Shown here in pieces: positions 1 to 7,388 of a DNA stretch of 18,025 nt. This DNA comes from JBBATK01 sp046052705 (lineage in GTDB: Bacteria; Bacteroidota; Ignavibacteria; Kapaibacteriales; NICIL-2): positions 1 through 18,025 of the forward strand of contig JBJOLU010000064.1 of assembly GCA_046052705.1 (NCBI GenBank), read 5' to 3'. The translations under genes were made by a program, and so were the position numbers. The notes under the pieces were generated by a model that did not search any database, was not told the DNA's origin, and worked only from the letters and a program-made list of their open reading frames with translations. Each line of letters opens with the position of its first letter. The first letter of the stretch is position 1.

Positions 1-1298
1 TTGTGAACGGCAGGATTAAAGGGGCTGGGAACCAGTTCCTCGCGCTCAGCAAGCTCGGCAATGGCGATGGCAGCGGCTACCTTCATTTCGTTCGTGATTT
101 GGTCGGCGCGAACTTCCACTGCTGCTTTAAAAAGTCCGGGGAAGGCCAGGGCGTTATTAACGCTTTTACCGTCGGCGGCAAAAGCAGCTCCGGCAGCCAG
201 GGCCTCTTCGGCGCTGATTTCGGGTACGGGATTCGACAACGCAAAAATGATCTGCCCGGGCTTGATCATCTGTGCGGTAATCAGACCTACTCTGCCGGTT
301 GTAGAAATCACTACGTCGGCTGTCATAGCTTCTTCAAAATCAACAATACGCACCCCGCGCTCCATAACCCGTTTGTGGGAGGCAGGGTTAGGGTCGTATG
401 CCACTACATTGAAACCATAATGAGAAAGGAGCTGGGCAATAGCACTACCGGCCGCTCCCAGGCCCAACTGCGCAAATACCAGCGAGGAATCGCCGGCGCG
501 GTTTACTTTCTTCAAGGCGTTGAGTACCGCAGCCAACAGCACGGTAGCGGTTCCGTGCTGGTCGTCGTGCATCACGGGCTTGTTCAGGCGGCGAATGAGC
601 TCATCTTCAATGTAAAAGCAGTCCGGTGTGCTGATGTCTTCCAAATGAATACCTGCAAAGCCGGTCGAGACTTTTTCAACGATGGAGATAAACTCGTCGG
701 GATCTTTGGTATCAATCAGGATGGGCATTGCTCCCAGACCAACGAATTGATCATAGAGCATGGATTTACCCTCCATTACCGGCATAGCAGCCGCAGGGCC
801 TATATCACCCAAACCAAGCACTCTGGTTCCGTTGGTGAAGATGGCAATGGTGTTTCCTGCGCTGGTGAAATCGTACAAGAGAGAGGGATCTTGCTGAATT
901 GCCTTGCATACTCTGGCCACACCCGGTGTGTACACATACCGAAGTTCGGCTACGCCGGGTACATCGGCCTTGCGGCATACTTTGATCTTTCCGCCGCGGT
1001 GATGTTCAAATACAACATCTTTAATTTCAACTACTTCTGCTTCTGTTCTCTCTTTGATCGCGCGCTCTATAGTAGCTAAATGCGGCGAGTCAAAAACAGA
1101 AATTACGATCTCTCTGAGCACATGATCGTGACCAACAAACAAGGTTGTCATGTCGCCGATCAATCCACCTTCTTCACCAATCACCGTACATAATCTTCCC
1201 AGCATTCCCGGTCGGTGGGGATTCTTAATGATAAAGACTATATCGTTGTCAGGTAATTGGGGTCGTAACGGTTGAACCTGAACTCCTTGGCCATCCAT
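1..1298 (-). CDS. NAD(P)-dependent malic enzyme with N-terminal ACT domain (3' end cut by window)
   Basis: Oxidative decarboxylation of malate to pyruvate in the cytoplasm. About 432 residues are visible from the ATG at 1298, and the reading frame runs off position 1 without a stop. Residues about 20-95 look like an ACT domain (VFIIKNPHRPGMLGRL, then a beta-alpha-beta pattern), which suggests allosteric control by a small ligand. The malic enzyme core follows: the YTPGVARVC motif, EGK with candidate catalytic K178, metal ligands E220-D221 in LEDI, HDDQHGTA at about 244-251 with D245/D246, then a Rossmann glycine motif (LGLGAAGSA) and LSNPVPE. This is the short bacterial malic enzyme architecture. 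Visible length is close to what an ACT plus malic enzyme protein needs, so only a C-terminal tail may be missing. A fused phosphotransacetylase domain, as in MaeB, cannot be excluded because the C-terminus lies outside the window. Cofactor preference is not readable with confidence. Identity is sure; the symbol is left blank. Confidence 0.93.
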   Translation of the reverse strand, partial: MDGQGVQVQPLRPQLPDNDIVFIIKNPHRPGMLGRLCTVIGEEGGLIGDMTTLFVGHDHVLREIVISVFDSPHLATIERAIKERTEAEVVEIKDVVFEHHRGGKIKVCRKADVPGVAELRYVYTPGVARVCKAIQQDPSLLYDFTSAGNTIAIFTNGTRVLGLGDIGPAAAMPVMEGKSMLYDQFVGLGAMPILIDTKDPDEFISIVEKVSTGFAGIHLEDISTPDCFYIEDELIRRLNKPVMHDDQHGTATVLLAAVLNALKKVNRAGDSSLVFAQLGLGAAGSAIAQLLSHYGFNVVAYDPNPASHKRVMERGVRIVDFEEAMTADVVISTTGRVGLITAQMIKPGQIIFALSNPVPEISAEEALAAGAAFAADGKSVNNALAFPGLFKAAVEVRADQITNEMKVAAAIAIAELAEREELVPSPFNPAVH

Positions 1299-1339
1299 AA
1301 ATACTCGCTTCGAAAATCAGTAGAATTCAAAACCGATCG

Positions 1340-1347
1340 CAAAGTTA
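1340..1347 (-). promoter_or_regulatory. Candidate Bacteroidota-type -7 box for the malic enzyme gene
   Basis: Read on the minus strand the sequence is TAACTTTG, an exact match to TAnnTTTG, about 40 nt upstream of the malic enzyme ATG. This would give a short 5' leader. No matching -33 TTTG box is visible at the usual distance, so this is suggestive only. Confidence 0.25.
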
Positions 1348-1390
1348 CGCTTCAGGGCGGATTTGAGCGTTGATTTCAGTGTGGTGATAT

Positions 1391-1426
1391 GGGTAGAGAT
1401 TCGGGTAGAGATTCGGGTAGAGATTC
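1391..1426. repeat. Perfect 12-bp tandem repeat, three copies
   Basis: The unit GGGTAGAGATTC occurs three times head to tail without mismatch, in the 184-bp gap between the malic enzyme start and the glycosyltransferase stop. A degenerate partial unit may follow. The unit length is a multiple of three, so both strands stay open across it and give short spurious reading frames. Its place upstream of the malic enzyme promoter region makes it a possible slippage site. Confidence 0.9.
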
Positions 1427-1463
1427 GAGCACAGATTACAGTCGACCTCAAATGCAGAGCGCG

Positions 1464-1481
1464 CATGTACTTCATGTACTT
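1464..1481. repeat. 9-bp tandem duplication directly after the glycosyltransferase stop
   Basis: CATGTACTT is present twice in tandem, immediately 3' (on the minus strand) of the glycosyltransferase stop codon. It contains the ATGTAC core also found in the palindromes near 7306 and 13450, but with a different spacing. I see no hairpin with a U tract here. Confidence 0.8.
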
Positions 1482-1482
1482 T

Positions 1483-2142
1483 TTACTTGTCCACCAAAAA
1501 GGTGGAGCACAGGGAGTCGGGCGTGTCTCGGTAATAGCGATACGTGGGGTGCTCAAGGCGGGCAATGGGCACGCCTTCGCTCAAGGCCTCTTCAAAGAAC
1601 ACGGCGTCGTCGGCATAGCGCAAATGCGAAAAGCCGCCGCGCTCCACAAGCAAGTCTCGGCGAATCACAAAGGTTCCGCCTACCACACAGTCGCTAATGG
1701 CAATACTGCGTGTGGGATCGTTTTTGTCGGGAACTGAGGAATTGCCTATTACCTCCACGCCCCCGTGAAAAAAGGGAATTTCAGGATATTCCCTACACGC
1801 CTCTTTACGCAGAGCCAAATGCTCGGGCGCATATTCGTCATCGCTGTCCAGAAACGTAACGAATACACCGCATGCGGCAAGTATTCCGGCATTCCGGGAA
1901 GCACCTACGCCTCTGTTCGCGTGATGCAGAATGCGGATGCGCGGATTGAGTCGGGCATGTTCCTGTAGCAAGGCCAGGGTGCCGTCGGTGCTGCCGTCGT
2001 CCACCACGATGAGCTCCCAGTCTTTTTCCGTTTGCGCTTGCAGCGAAGCAAGTGCTCTTGGTAACAGCGCGCACCGATTATACGTGCAGCATATCACGGA
2101 GAAAAAGGGAACGCGATGATTGTACACGGAAAGAGTTTTCAT
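1483..2142 (-). CDS. Family 2 (GT-A fold) glycosyltransferase, short form
   Basis: A 219-residue inverting glycosyltransferase of the GT2 type, expected to move a sugar from a nucleotide donor to an acceptor in glycan or surface polysaccharide synthesis at the cytoplasmic side of the membrane. The N-terminus has the nucleotide-binding pattern SVICCTYNR (about 15-23), then VVDDGSTDGT with D48/D49, NRGVGASRNAG (76-86) and the metal-binding DxD as D99-S-D101. A later segment (about 180-192, ending FFEEALSEG) supplies an acidic region where the catalytic base is expected. There is no membrane segment. It is shorter than many GT2 enzymes; a second frame stays open past its stop, so a truncated C-terminus from a frameshift is possible but unproven. 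It stands alone, divergent from rsmG, and donor and acceptor cannot be told. Confidence 0.9.
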   Translation of the reverse strand: MKTLSVYNHRVPFFSVICCTYNRCALLPRALASLQAQTEKDWELIVVDDGSTDGTLALLQEHARLNPRIRILHHANRGVGASRNAGILAACGVFVTFLDSDDEYAPEHLALRKEACREYPEIPFFHGGVEVIGNSSVPDKNDPTRSIAISDCVVGGTFVIRRDLLVERGGFSHLRYADDAVFFEEALSEGVPIARLEHPTYRYYRDTPDSLCSTFLVDK

Positions 2143-2359
2143 GAAGGAATAGTGCGGCGATAGTTACAGGAAAATGTGTGATGAGGGAGCTTGAATGGTG
2201 AATGGATGTCGGTATTGTGAATGGATTCGTACGGCAAGGTGATGAGCAAGCCGACGTTCATACGAAAGCAGGGGTCGGGGCACCTTCACAATGTTAGTTT
2301 TGCACCAAGCATATAGCTCACAGCTCAATCATCACCGCAAACAACGGAATCAACGAAAC
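2143..2359. other. Divergent intergenic region between glycosyltransferase and rsmG
   Basis: This is the largest gene-free gap in the window, about 217 bp if rsmG starts at the GTG at 2360. It holds two copies of GTGAATGGAT (2198-2207 and 2217-2226) 19 bp apart. It also holds an imperfect inverted repeat, TTCGTACGGC at 2226-2235 against GCCG at 2250-2253 and TACGAA at 2261-2266, with a 7-nt bulge. A TAnnTTTG match lies at 2295-2302. No RNA gene is apparent. Confidence 0.5.
2295..2302 (+). promoter_or_regulatory. Candidate -7 box for the rsmG operon
   Basis: TAGTTTTG matches TAnnTTTG and lies about 58 nt before the preferred GTG start of rsmG. If it is real, transcription would start near 2309, which would exclude translation from the upstream ATG at 2291. 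No clear -33 element is visible. Confidence 0.25.
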
Positions 2360-3022
2360 GTGGACAAACTAGAGTTTTGGACAATCTGTTCAGCAAACGG
2401 CATCATTCTGGAAAAAGAGGATGTGGACATTTTTGAGAGATACCACAACGATCTGCTCTATTGGAATGTCAAGGTGAACCTGATATCACGCAAAGACGAA
2501 GAGAATATTTGGGAGCGCCACATACTGCATTCCTTGGGCCTGCTCACCGTTACCGATTTTCCCAAGCGCGCCCGCGTGCTTGATGTAGGTACCGGCGGGG
2601 GATTTCCCGGAATTCCGCTGAAGATTGCCCGTCAAGATATGCAGGTGCTGTGCGCAGACTCTATTGCAAAGAAAGCAAAGATGACCGCCATGTTCGCAGA
2701 GCATACCGGTCTGCGGGGTTTGAGCGTGGAGAATTGCCGCGTTGAAACCCTTGCCGAGTTGCCGAAGCACCGAGGCACGTACGATGCCGTTGTGGCGCGG
2801 GCTGTAGCACCCTTGGCAGAAATTGTGGGATGGACACACCGATTACTCAAACCAACCGGCCTTTATGCGTTGCTCAAGGGCGGCAACCTGGACGAAGAGA
2901 TTGCCGATGCGCGCAAGCAGTTTCCCACCCTCCACATTCGGGAACTGCCATTGTCTATAAAAGGTGTGCCATGGTTTACGGAGCAGGAAAAGAAAATTGT
3001 CTTGGCTACGTTTACAGGCTAG
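2360..3022 (+). CDS. rsmG: 16S rRNA (guanine-527-N7) methyltransferase RsmG (GidB)
   Basis: Transfers methyl from S-adenosylmethionine to N7 of G527 in 16S rRNA of the small subunit. The SAM-binding motif LDVGTGGGFPGIPL begins at about residue 74, preceded by the family motifs WNVKVNLIS and ERHILHSL and followed by AVVARAVAPL and a C-terminal KK(I)VLATFTG. The frame is open back to an ATG at 2291, but residues from the GTG at 2360 (VDKLEFW) align with the usual N-terminus of the family, giving 220 residues, a normal length. The extra 23 residues from the ATG are His/Gln/Asn-rich and look like leader translation. No Shine-Dalgarno sequence is seen at either start. The stop lies 9 nt before the DUF4159 gene, so the two are probably cotranscribed. 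Linkage to parA/parB or mnmG, common for gidB, is absent here. Confidence 0.95.
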   Translation: MDKLEFWTICSANGIILEKEDVDIFERYHNDLLYWNVKVNLISRKDEENIWERHILHSLGLLTVTDFPKRARVLDVGTGGGFPGIPLKIARQDMQVLCADSIAKKAKMTAMFAEHTGLRGLSVENCRVETLAELPKHRGTYDAVVARAVAPLAEIVGWTHRLLKPTGLYALLKGGNLDEEIADARKQFPTLHIRELPLSIKGVPWFTEQEKKIVLATFTG

Positions 3023-3031
3023 TCACCACAT

Positions 3032-3742
3032 ATGAACCACCACCTTTCACCATATCGCATGCTTTGGCTTACGTGCGCCGTCTGTGTACTCACAAGTATG
3101 GCAGGCACCGTATTGTGTGCGCAATCGTCCTCGGTGAAAATGGCGCGCTTGAAATACAGCGGCGGCGGTGATTGGTACAACGATCCCTCGTGCGAGGTAA
3201 ATCTGATGAACTTCGTTCGTCAGAATACCAACATCCAGGCTGCACCTGTGTACGAGTTTGTGGACATCGGCACGGATAATATGTTCTTGTACCCAATCTT
3301 GTTCATGACCGGTCACGGAACGGTGAGTTTTTCCGATGCCGATGTGAAGCGTTTGCGAGCATATCTGGAGAATGGTGGTTTCCTGTATGTAGACGACGAC
3401 TACGGTATGGACGCATCCATTCGCCGTGAGCTAAAAAAGATTTTTCCCGGGCAGGATCTTCGCGAACTGCCATTTTCTCACCCGCTATTTCACGCCCATT
3501 TTCAATTCCCTAATGGGGTTCCCAAAACGCATGAGCATGATGCCAAGACGCCCCAAACGTTTGCATTGTTCGATGGCGACCGCGTGTGCGTGCTGTACAC
3601 CTACGAATCCAATCCCAGCGACGGTTGGGCGGATGCAGAGGTGCACGGAGATCCTCCGAACAAGCGTTTGGAAGCACTTCAGTTTGGAACCAACATTGTT
3701 GTGTATGCTCTAGGCAACCGCTCCACCTCACCGGCAAAATGA
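3032..3742 (+). CDS. Secreted DUF4159 domain protein
   Basis: A 236-residue protein with an N-terminal signal peptide: hydrophobic core about 10-28, likely cut after A30 in VLCA. An internal ATG at codon 10 is an alternative start. The body shows the DUF4159 pattern: KYSGGGDWYNDPS, then LYPILFMTGHG, FSDADVKRLRAYLENGGFLYVDDDYG, ELPFSHPLFH, and a C-terminal RLEALQFGTNIVVYALGN. The domain resembles glutamine-amidotransferase-like folds, but I see no Cys nucleophile at the expected elbow (the motif is MTGHG), so it is more likely a binding or structural domain than an amidotransferase. In the FCB group and elsewhere this family often sits near MoxR, DUF58 and BatA-like genes; none are in the window. 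It overlaps the next gene by ATGA, suggesting translational coupling and joint function in the envelope. Function unknown. Confidence 0.88.
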   Translation: MNHHLSPYRMLWLTCAVCVLTSMAGTVLCAQSSSVKMARLKYSGGGDWYNDPSCEVNLMNFVRQNTNIQAAPVYEFVDIGTDNMFLYPILFMTGHGTVSFSDADVKRLRAYLENGGFLYVDDDYGMDASIRRELKKIFPGQDLRELPFSHPLFHAHFQFPNGVPKTHEHDAKTPQTFALFDGDRVCVLYTYESNPSDGWADAEVHGDPPNKRLEALQFGTNIVVYALGNRSTSPAK

Positions 3743-6700
3743 ACAATCAAACTGCATATACGAAGCTCATTCAGCGCCTGGATTCCACGCGCCGAAAAGA
3801 GATACGCGTGGATGTCGTTACGGCACTAGCTACAGCGTTGGTAGTGCCTGTGGTGTGCTTGATGGGGCTGTCGGTGATCGAAGCTTTTATGCACGCCTCT
3901 GTGGCAGCGAGAACTGTAGCAATGAGTGTTCTTGGTGTAGCTACGCCCTTGTTGCTTGCTACGGCTGCGGGGAGAATTCTATGGAGCAGAGTATTCTCGC
4001 CATCGGCGCCTTCTGCCTTCAGTATAGCCGAGCGCGTTGGTAATGTTTACACGAGTATTCGAGACCTGCTTCTCAACGCCTTGCAATTAGTGAGTACCAC
4101 AGTGCCGAGCGTTGCAGTGTCTTCTCAGCTTATTGATGCCGCCTTTGGTCAAGTGGTAGAGGCCACGCGCGAGATGGACTTCGACAAGGTGATCAATACC
4201 GATCGCATGCGCAAAGCACTGCTCCTGCTGGCAGTTTCTTTGGGAGTGTCTGCACTGCTCTTTGCCGCAACCCCGCTGGGTTCCGCTGCCTACAGACTTT
4301 TACATTTCCGTACCTCGTTCGTTCCTCCTGCACCCTTTACACTGCGTGTGGATCCTAAACAACGCGAGGTATTACGCGGCAGTAAGGTTACCGTGTTCGT
4401 TCGCGCTGCAGGCGTGGTGCCCGGCACGGTTACTCTGATGGTGCGCGAGGACGAGCAAGCCGCCTTCGATAGCTACACACTGCGGGACGATAGCTCCGGC
4501 GTGTTTCGCTTCGAACTGCCCTCGGTGAAACGCAGCATACGGTTTTATGCAGAGGTTCCCTGGTACAACGAGTTCGTTCGCACCGATACCGGTACCATTA
4601 CCGTGAGCGACCCACCACTGGTACGCAGCCTAGAGGGGCGTGTGCTTCAACCCTCGTACACGCGAATGCCGGCCATCGCGCTCGATGAACAGCATGCAGA
4701 CATCGCGTGTCTGAGCGGGTCGCGCGTGGAATTGAATATCATGGCAAACAAGGCCCTTGCTCGCGCCGAGTTGTTGCTCTTTAGTGGGAAGTCTGCCGCA
4801 AGCACTGCCACGACGAACGCCAAAAGCATGGCGTCGAACAACAAATCAACAGACAGCGCAGCTGCGCGGCAGATACAGCTTCAGGCGGAGGATACCGTTC
4901 GTGTGCCCATGAAGGTGGCGGACCGCAAAGCTTCGGCTCAGTTCAGTGTGCGAAACTCCGGCTCGTATGCCATTCGCATTTACGATGGCGAGGGCAGAGC
5001 AAATGCGGATCCGATGCGCTACAGTATTACCGCGCAGAACGATGGTTATCCCGCAATCAGTTTGGTGGAACCTCAGGGTGATGTGCAGGCCAAGCCCGAT
5101 GTGCGCCTTCCCATCCGGGTTACCATCACCGACGACTACGGCTTCTCTCAACTTACGTTGAACTACAAACTCACGGCTTCGCGATATGCAGCGCCGGAGA
5201 AGGATTACAATCGCATTGTTATTCCCATGGCACCGTCGGGTACCTCGGCCGAAGTTAGCTACCTGTGGGACTTGCAGAGCATCGGAATATCGCCGGAGGA
5301 TTCGTACGAGTTCTTTGTGGAGGTGTTCGACAACGATCGCATTACGGGGCCAAAGAGTGCCCGTACATCGGTGATTGCGCTGCGGCTGCCGTCGCTGGCT
5401 GATGTATTCCGCCAGGCAGAGAAGAAGCAGGACGATGCCGCGAAGGACCTGGAAACAGTGATGAAAAAAGCAGAGGAAGTGGCTCGTGACATGGAGCAGA
5501 TGCAGCGCGAGATGATGAAACAAAAGCGTATGGCCAGCGATTGGAATGCGCAAAAGAAAATGGACGATATGCTCAAGCAGCAGGAAGCTATGCAAGAGAA
5601 GCTTCAGCAAGCACAAGAAAAGCTGGAGCAAATGACGGACATGCTTAAGGAGAACAAAGCGCTGTCTCCGGAGACACTGCAAAAGTATGCCGAGCTGCAG
5701 AAGCTGATGAAGTCTATCGATTCCAAAGAAATGCGCGATGCAATGGAGCGCATGAAGCAGGCAATGGAGCAGATGTCGCCGGAGCAAATGCAACAGGCAA
5801 TGAAGAACTTTAAGTTCAACGAAGAAGATTTCAAGAAGCAGATTGAGCGCACCATGCAGCTGCTCAAGCGAATTCAAACGGAGCAAAAGGCAGATGAGTT
5901 ATCGCGCCGTGCTGAGGATTTGCAGCGCCGGCAGGATGATCTTCAAAAGCAGGCAGAGAACACAAACCCCTCGGATGCAAAATCCAGAGATGAATTATCC
6001 AAGAAGCAGGATGCGCTCAAGGAAGACATGAAACAGCTTGCCAAGGACGCTAAAGAGATGGAGAAGATGGCCAAAGAAGCGGGCTTAGATAAACAACAGA
6101 ACGTGATGGAGCAAATGGCCAAGGCTATGGATCAATTGAATGCCGAGATGACACAGCAGCAGATGTCGCAGAGCAGCCAGTCCATGGAAGAAGGCGATAT
6201 GCAGCAGGCCCAGCAGAAAATGAAAAATGCCTCGCAGAATCTGAAGAACTTCTCGCAGTCGATGAAAAAGATGAAGCAGGAGATGCGCAAGAATCTACAG
6301 CGGGAAACTGCCAAGCAGATGCAGTCGTCGCTGAACGACATGATGGCTCTGAGCAAGGAACAAGAGCAACTCATGAACGACGCCGAGCGCATGGATCAAA
6401 ACTCCGCTCGAATGAGTCAGAATGCGCGACGCCAGCAGAATCTTCGCGAGCAGATGATGAACCTGGCAAACAAAATGAATCAGCTGGGGCAAAAGTCTAC
6501 AGCGGTAACGCCGGAGATGGGCAAAGAGATGGGCGACGCCATGCGGCAGATGCAGGATGCTCAGGAGAGCATGGAGAATCGTAATTCGCCGGCGGCAGCC
6601 ATGCAGCAAAAAGGCGCCATGAGTTCCATGAATAAAGCCATGAAGCAAATGGCCGGAGCTCTCAGCAAGATGAATGGCTCGTTGCCCGGCCAGGGCGACG

Positions 6701-7296
6701 GCCAAGGCGAGGGCGATCCCATGAATCCCTCGGGAAGCAGACCCGGCGGGCAGAGTGGATTTATGCAACGCTTGCAGCAAGCGGCCAACATGCAGCAGGG
6801 CATCAATAGCGGTATGCAGCAGATGGGAATGGGACAAGGATCCATGAGCTCCGAGCAGCAGGCAGAGCTCGGCCGCTTAGCATCACAACAAGGTAAGGTT
6901 CAGAAGTCGCTGGAGGAATTGTCTAAAGAACAAAAAGAAGCAGGCGGTTCGAAGAAGGCCCTGGGTAATCTGGAAAAGATGGCAGAGGAGATGAAAGAGA
7001 TATTGGCAGACATGCAGTCCGGCCGAGTTACCGACGAAACACGTCGGCGTCAAGACCGCATACTTTCGCGCCTGCTAGATGCATCGCGTTCCATGAACGA
7101 GCGAGACTACGAGAAAACGCGTGAGTCGCGATCGGGTGAAAACACTCGTCGATCGGGCCCGGCGGAATTGGATTTGGAGCGCCTTCGAAACTCGGGCTCG
7201 GTGCGTGATCTGCTGCGCTCAATGCAACAGGGATACACCAAGGATTACGAGCAGATTATTCGCCAGTATTTTGAGCAGCTGCAACAGCAGAAGTAA
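3739..7296 (+). CDS. DUF4175 family membrane protein with giant Met/Gln-rich coiled coil
   Basis: The start is the ATG overlapping the DUF4159 stop (ATGA), giving 1185 residues; the frame opens earlier (3586) but that part overlaps DUF4159. Three membrane helices are visible at about 27-50, 59-78 and 157-180, with basic residues (RRKEIR; RMRK) placing the N-terminus in the cytoplasm and everything after about 180 in the periplasm. Residues about 200-550 look beta-rich, with repeated sandwich-like segments (APFTLRVDPKQREVLRGSKV; PAISLVEPQGDVQAKPDVRL; TDDYGFSQLTLNYKL). From about 555 to 960 is a long coiled coil made largely of Met, Gln, Lys, Glu and Ala. A Gly/Pro/Gln linker follows at about 980-1010, then a further helical tail. 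The architecture fits bacterial DUF4175. No catalytic motif is visible. It is probably an envelope scaffold or sensor acting with the DUF4159 partner; this role is inference. Confidence 0.85.
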   Translation: MNNQTAYTKLIQRLDSTRRKEIRVDVVTALATALVVPVVCLMGLSVIEAFMHASVAARTVAMSVLGVATPLLLATAAGRILWSRVFSPSAPSAFSIAERVGNVYTSIRDLLLNALQLVSTTVPSVAVSSQLIDAAFGQVVEATREMDFDKVINTDRMRKALLLLAVSLGVSALLFAATPLGSAAYRLLHFRTSFVPPAPFTLRVDPKQREVLRGSKVTVFVRAAGVVPGTVTLMVREDEQAAFDSYTLRDDSSGVFRFELPSVKRSIRFYAEVPWYNEFVRTDTGTITVSDPPLVRSLEGRVLQPSYTRMPAIALDEQHADIACLSGSRVELNIMANKALARAELLLFSGKSAASTATTNAKSMASNNKSTDSAAARQIQLQAEDTVRVPMKVADRKASAQFSVRNSGSYAIRIYDGEGRANADPMRYSITAQNDGYPAISLVEPQGDVQAKPDVRLPIRVTITDDYGFSQLTLNYKLTASRYAAPEKDYNRIVIPMAPSGTSAEVSYLWDLQSIGISPEDSYEFFVEVFDNDRITGPKSARTSVIALRLPSLADVFRQAEKKQDDAAKDLETVMKKAEEVARDMEQMQREMMKQKRMASDWNAQKKMDDMLKQQEAMQEKLQQAQEKLEQMTDMLKENKALSPETLQKYAELQKLMKSIDSKEMRDAMERMKQAMEQMSPEQMQQAMKNFKFNEEDFKKQIERTMQLLKRIQTEQKADELSRRAEDLQRRQDDLQKQAENTNPSDAKSRDELSKKQDALKEDMKQLAKDAKEMEKMAKEAGLDKQQNVMEQMAKAMDQLNAEMTQQQMSQSSQSMEEGDMQQAQQKMKNASQNLKNFSQSMKKMKQEMRKNLQRETAKQMQSSLNDMMALSKEQEQLMNDAERMDQNSARMSQNARRQQNLREQMMNLANKMNQLGQKSTAVTPEMGKEMGDAMRQMQDAQESMENRNSPAAAMQQKGAMSSMNKAMKQMAGALSKMNGSLPGQGDGQGEGDPMNPSGSRPGGQSGFMQRLQQAANMQQGINSGMQQMGMGQGSMSSEQQAELGRLASQQGKVQKSLEELSKEQKEAGGSKKALGNLEKMAEEMKEILADMQSGRVTDETRRRQDRILSRLLDASRSMNERDYEKTRESRSGENTRRSGPAELDLERLRNSGSVRDLLRSMQQGYTKDYEQIIRQYFEQLQQQK

Positions 7297-7305
7297 CAAC
7301 CGTCG

Positions 7306-7333
7306 GGTACGATGTACCTTGTGCGCGGGTACC
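7306..7333. promoter_or_regulatory. GGTAC palindrome in the leader of the P-type ATPase gene
   Basis: GGTAC-GAT-GTACC (7306-7318) is a perfect 5-bp inverted repeat with a 3-nt centre. It is followed one helical turn later by another GGTACC (7328-7333). It lies after the DUF4175 stop and about 70 nt before the ATPase ATG. A nearly identical 13-mer lies at 13450-13462. It could be an operator; as RNA the hairpin is weak and has no U tract, so a terminator is unlikely. Confidence 0.4.
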
Positions 7334-7388
7334 TCTCGAGGGCGTCACAGAAATACCTTCCTTCAGCCATACTTCAGCCACAAAGCGT

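Noticed and set aside
3..1079. Long plus-strand open frame of 358 codons
   Set aside because: It is antisense to the malic enzyme, whose motifs are unmistakable on the minus strand. The plus-strand translation shows no family pattern.
2291..2359. Upstream ATG start for rsmG
   Set aside because: It adds 23 His/Gln/Asn/Arg-rich residues that do not fit the RsmG N-terminus and overlaps a candidate promoter box.
3586..3738. N-terminal extension of the DUF4175 frame
   Set aside because: It lies wholly inside the DUF4159 gene in another frame and reads as Arg/Gly/Ser noise; the ATGA overlap gives a natural start at 3739.
4846..5886. Minus-strand open frame of 346 codons rich in Leu and His
   Set aside because: Antisense shadow of the Met/Gln/Lys-rich coiled coil: CAG, ATG and AAG codons read backwards give Leu, His and Leu/Phe without stops.
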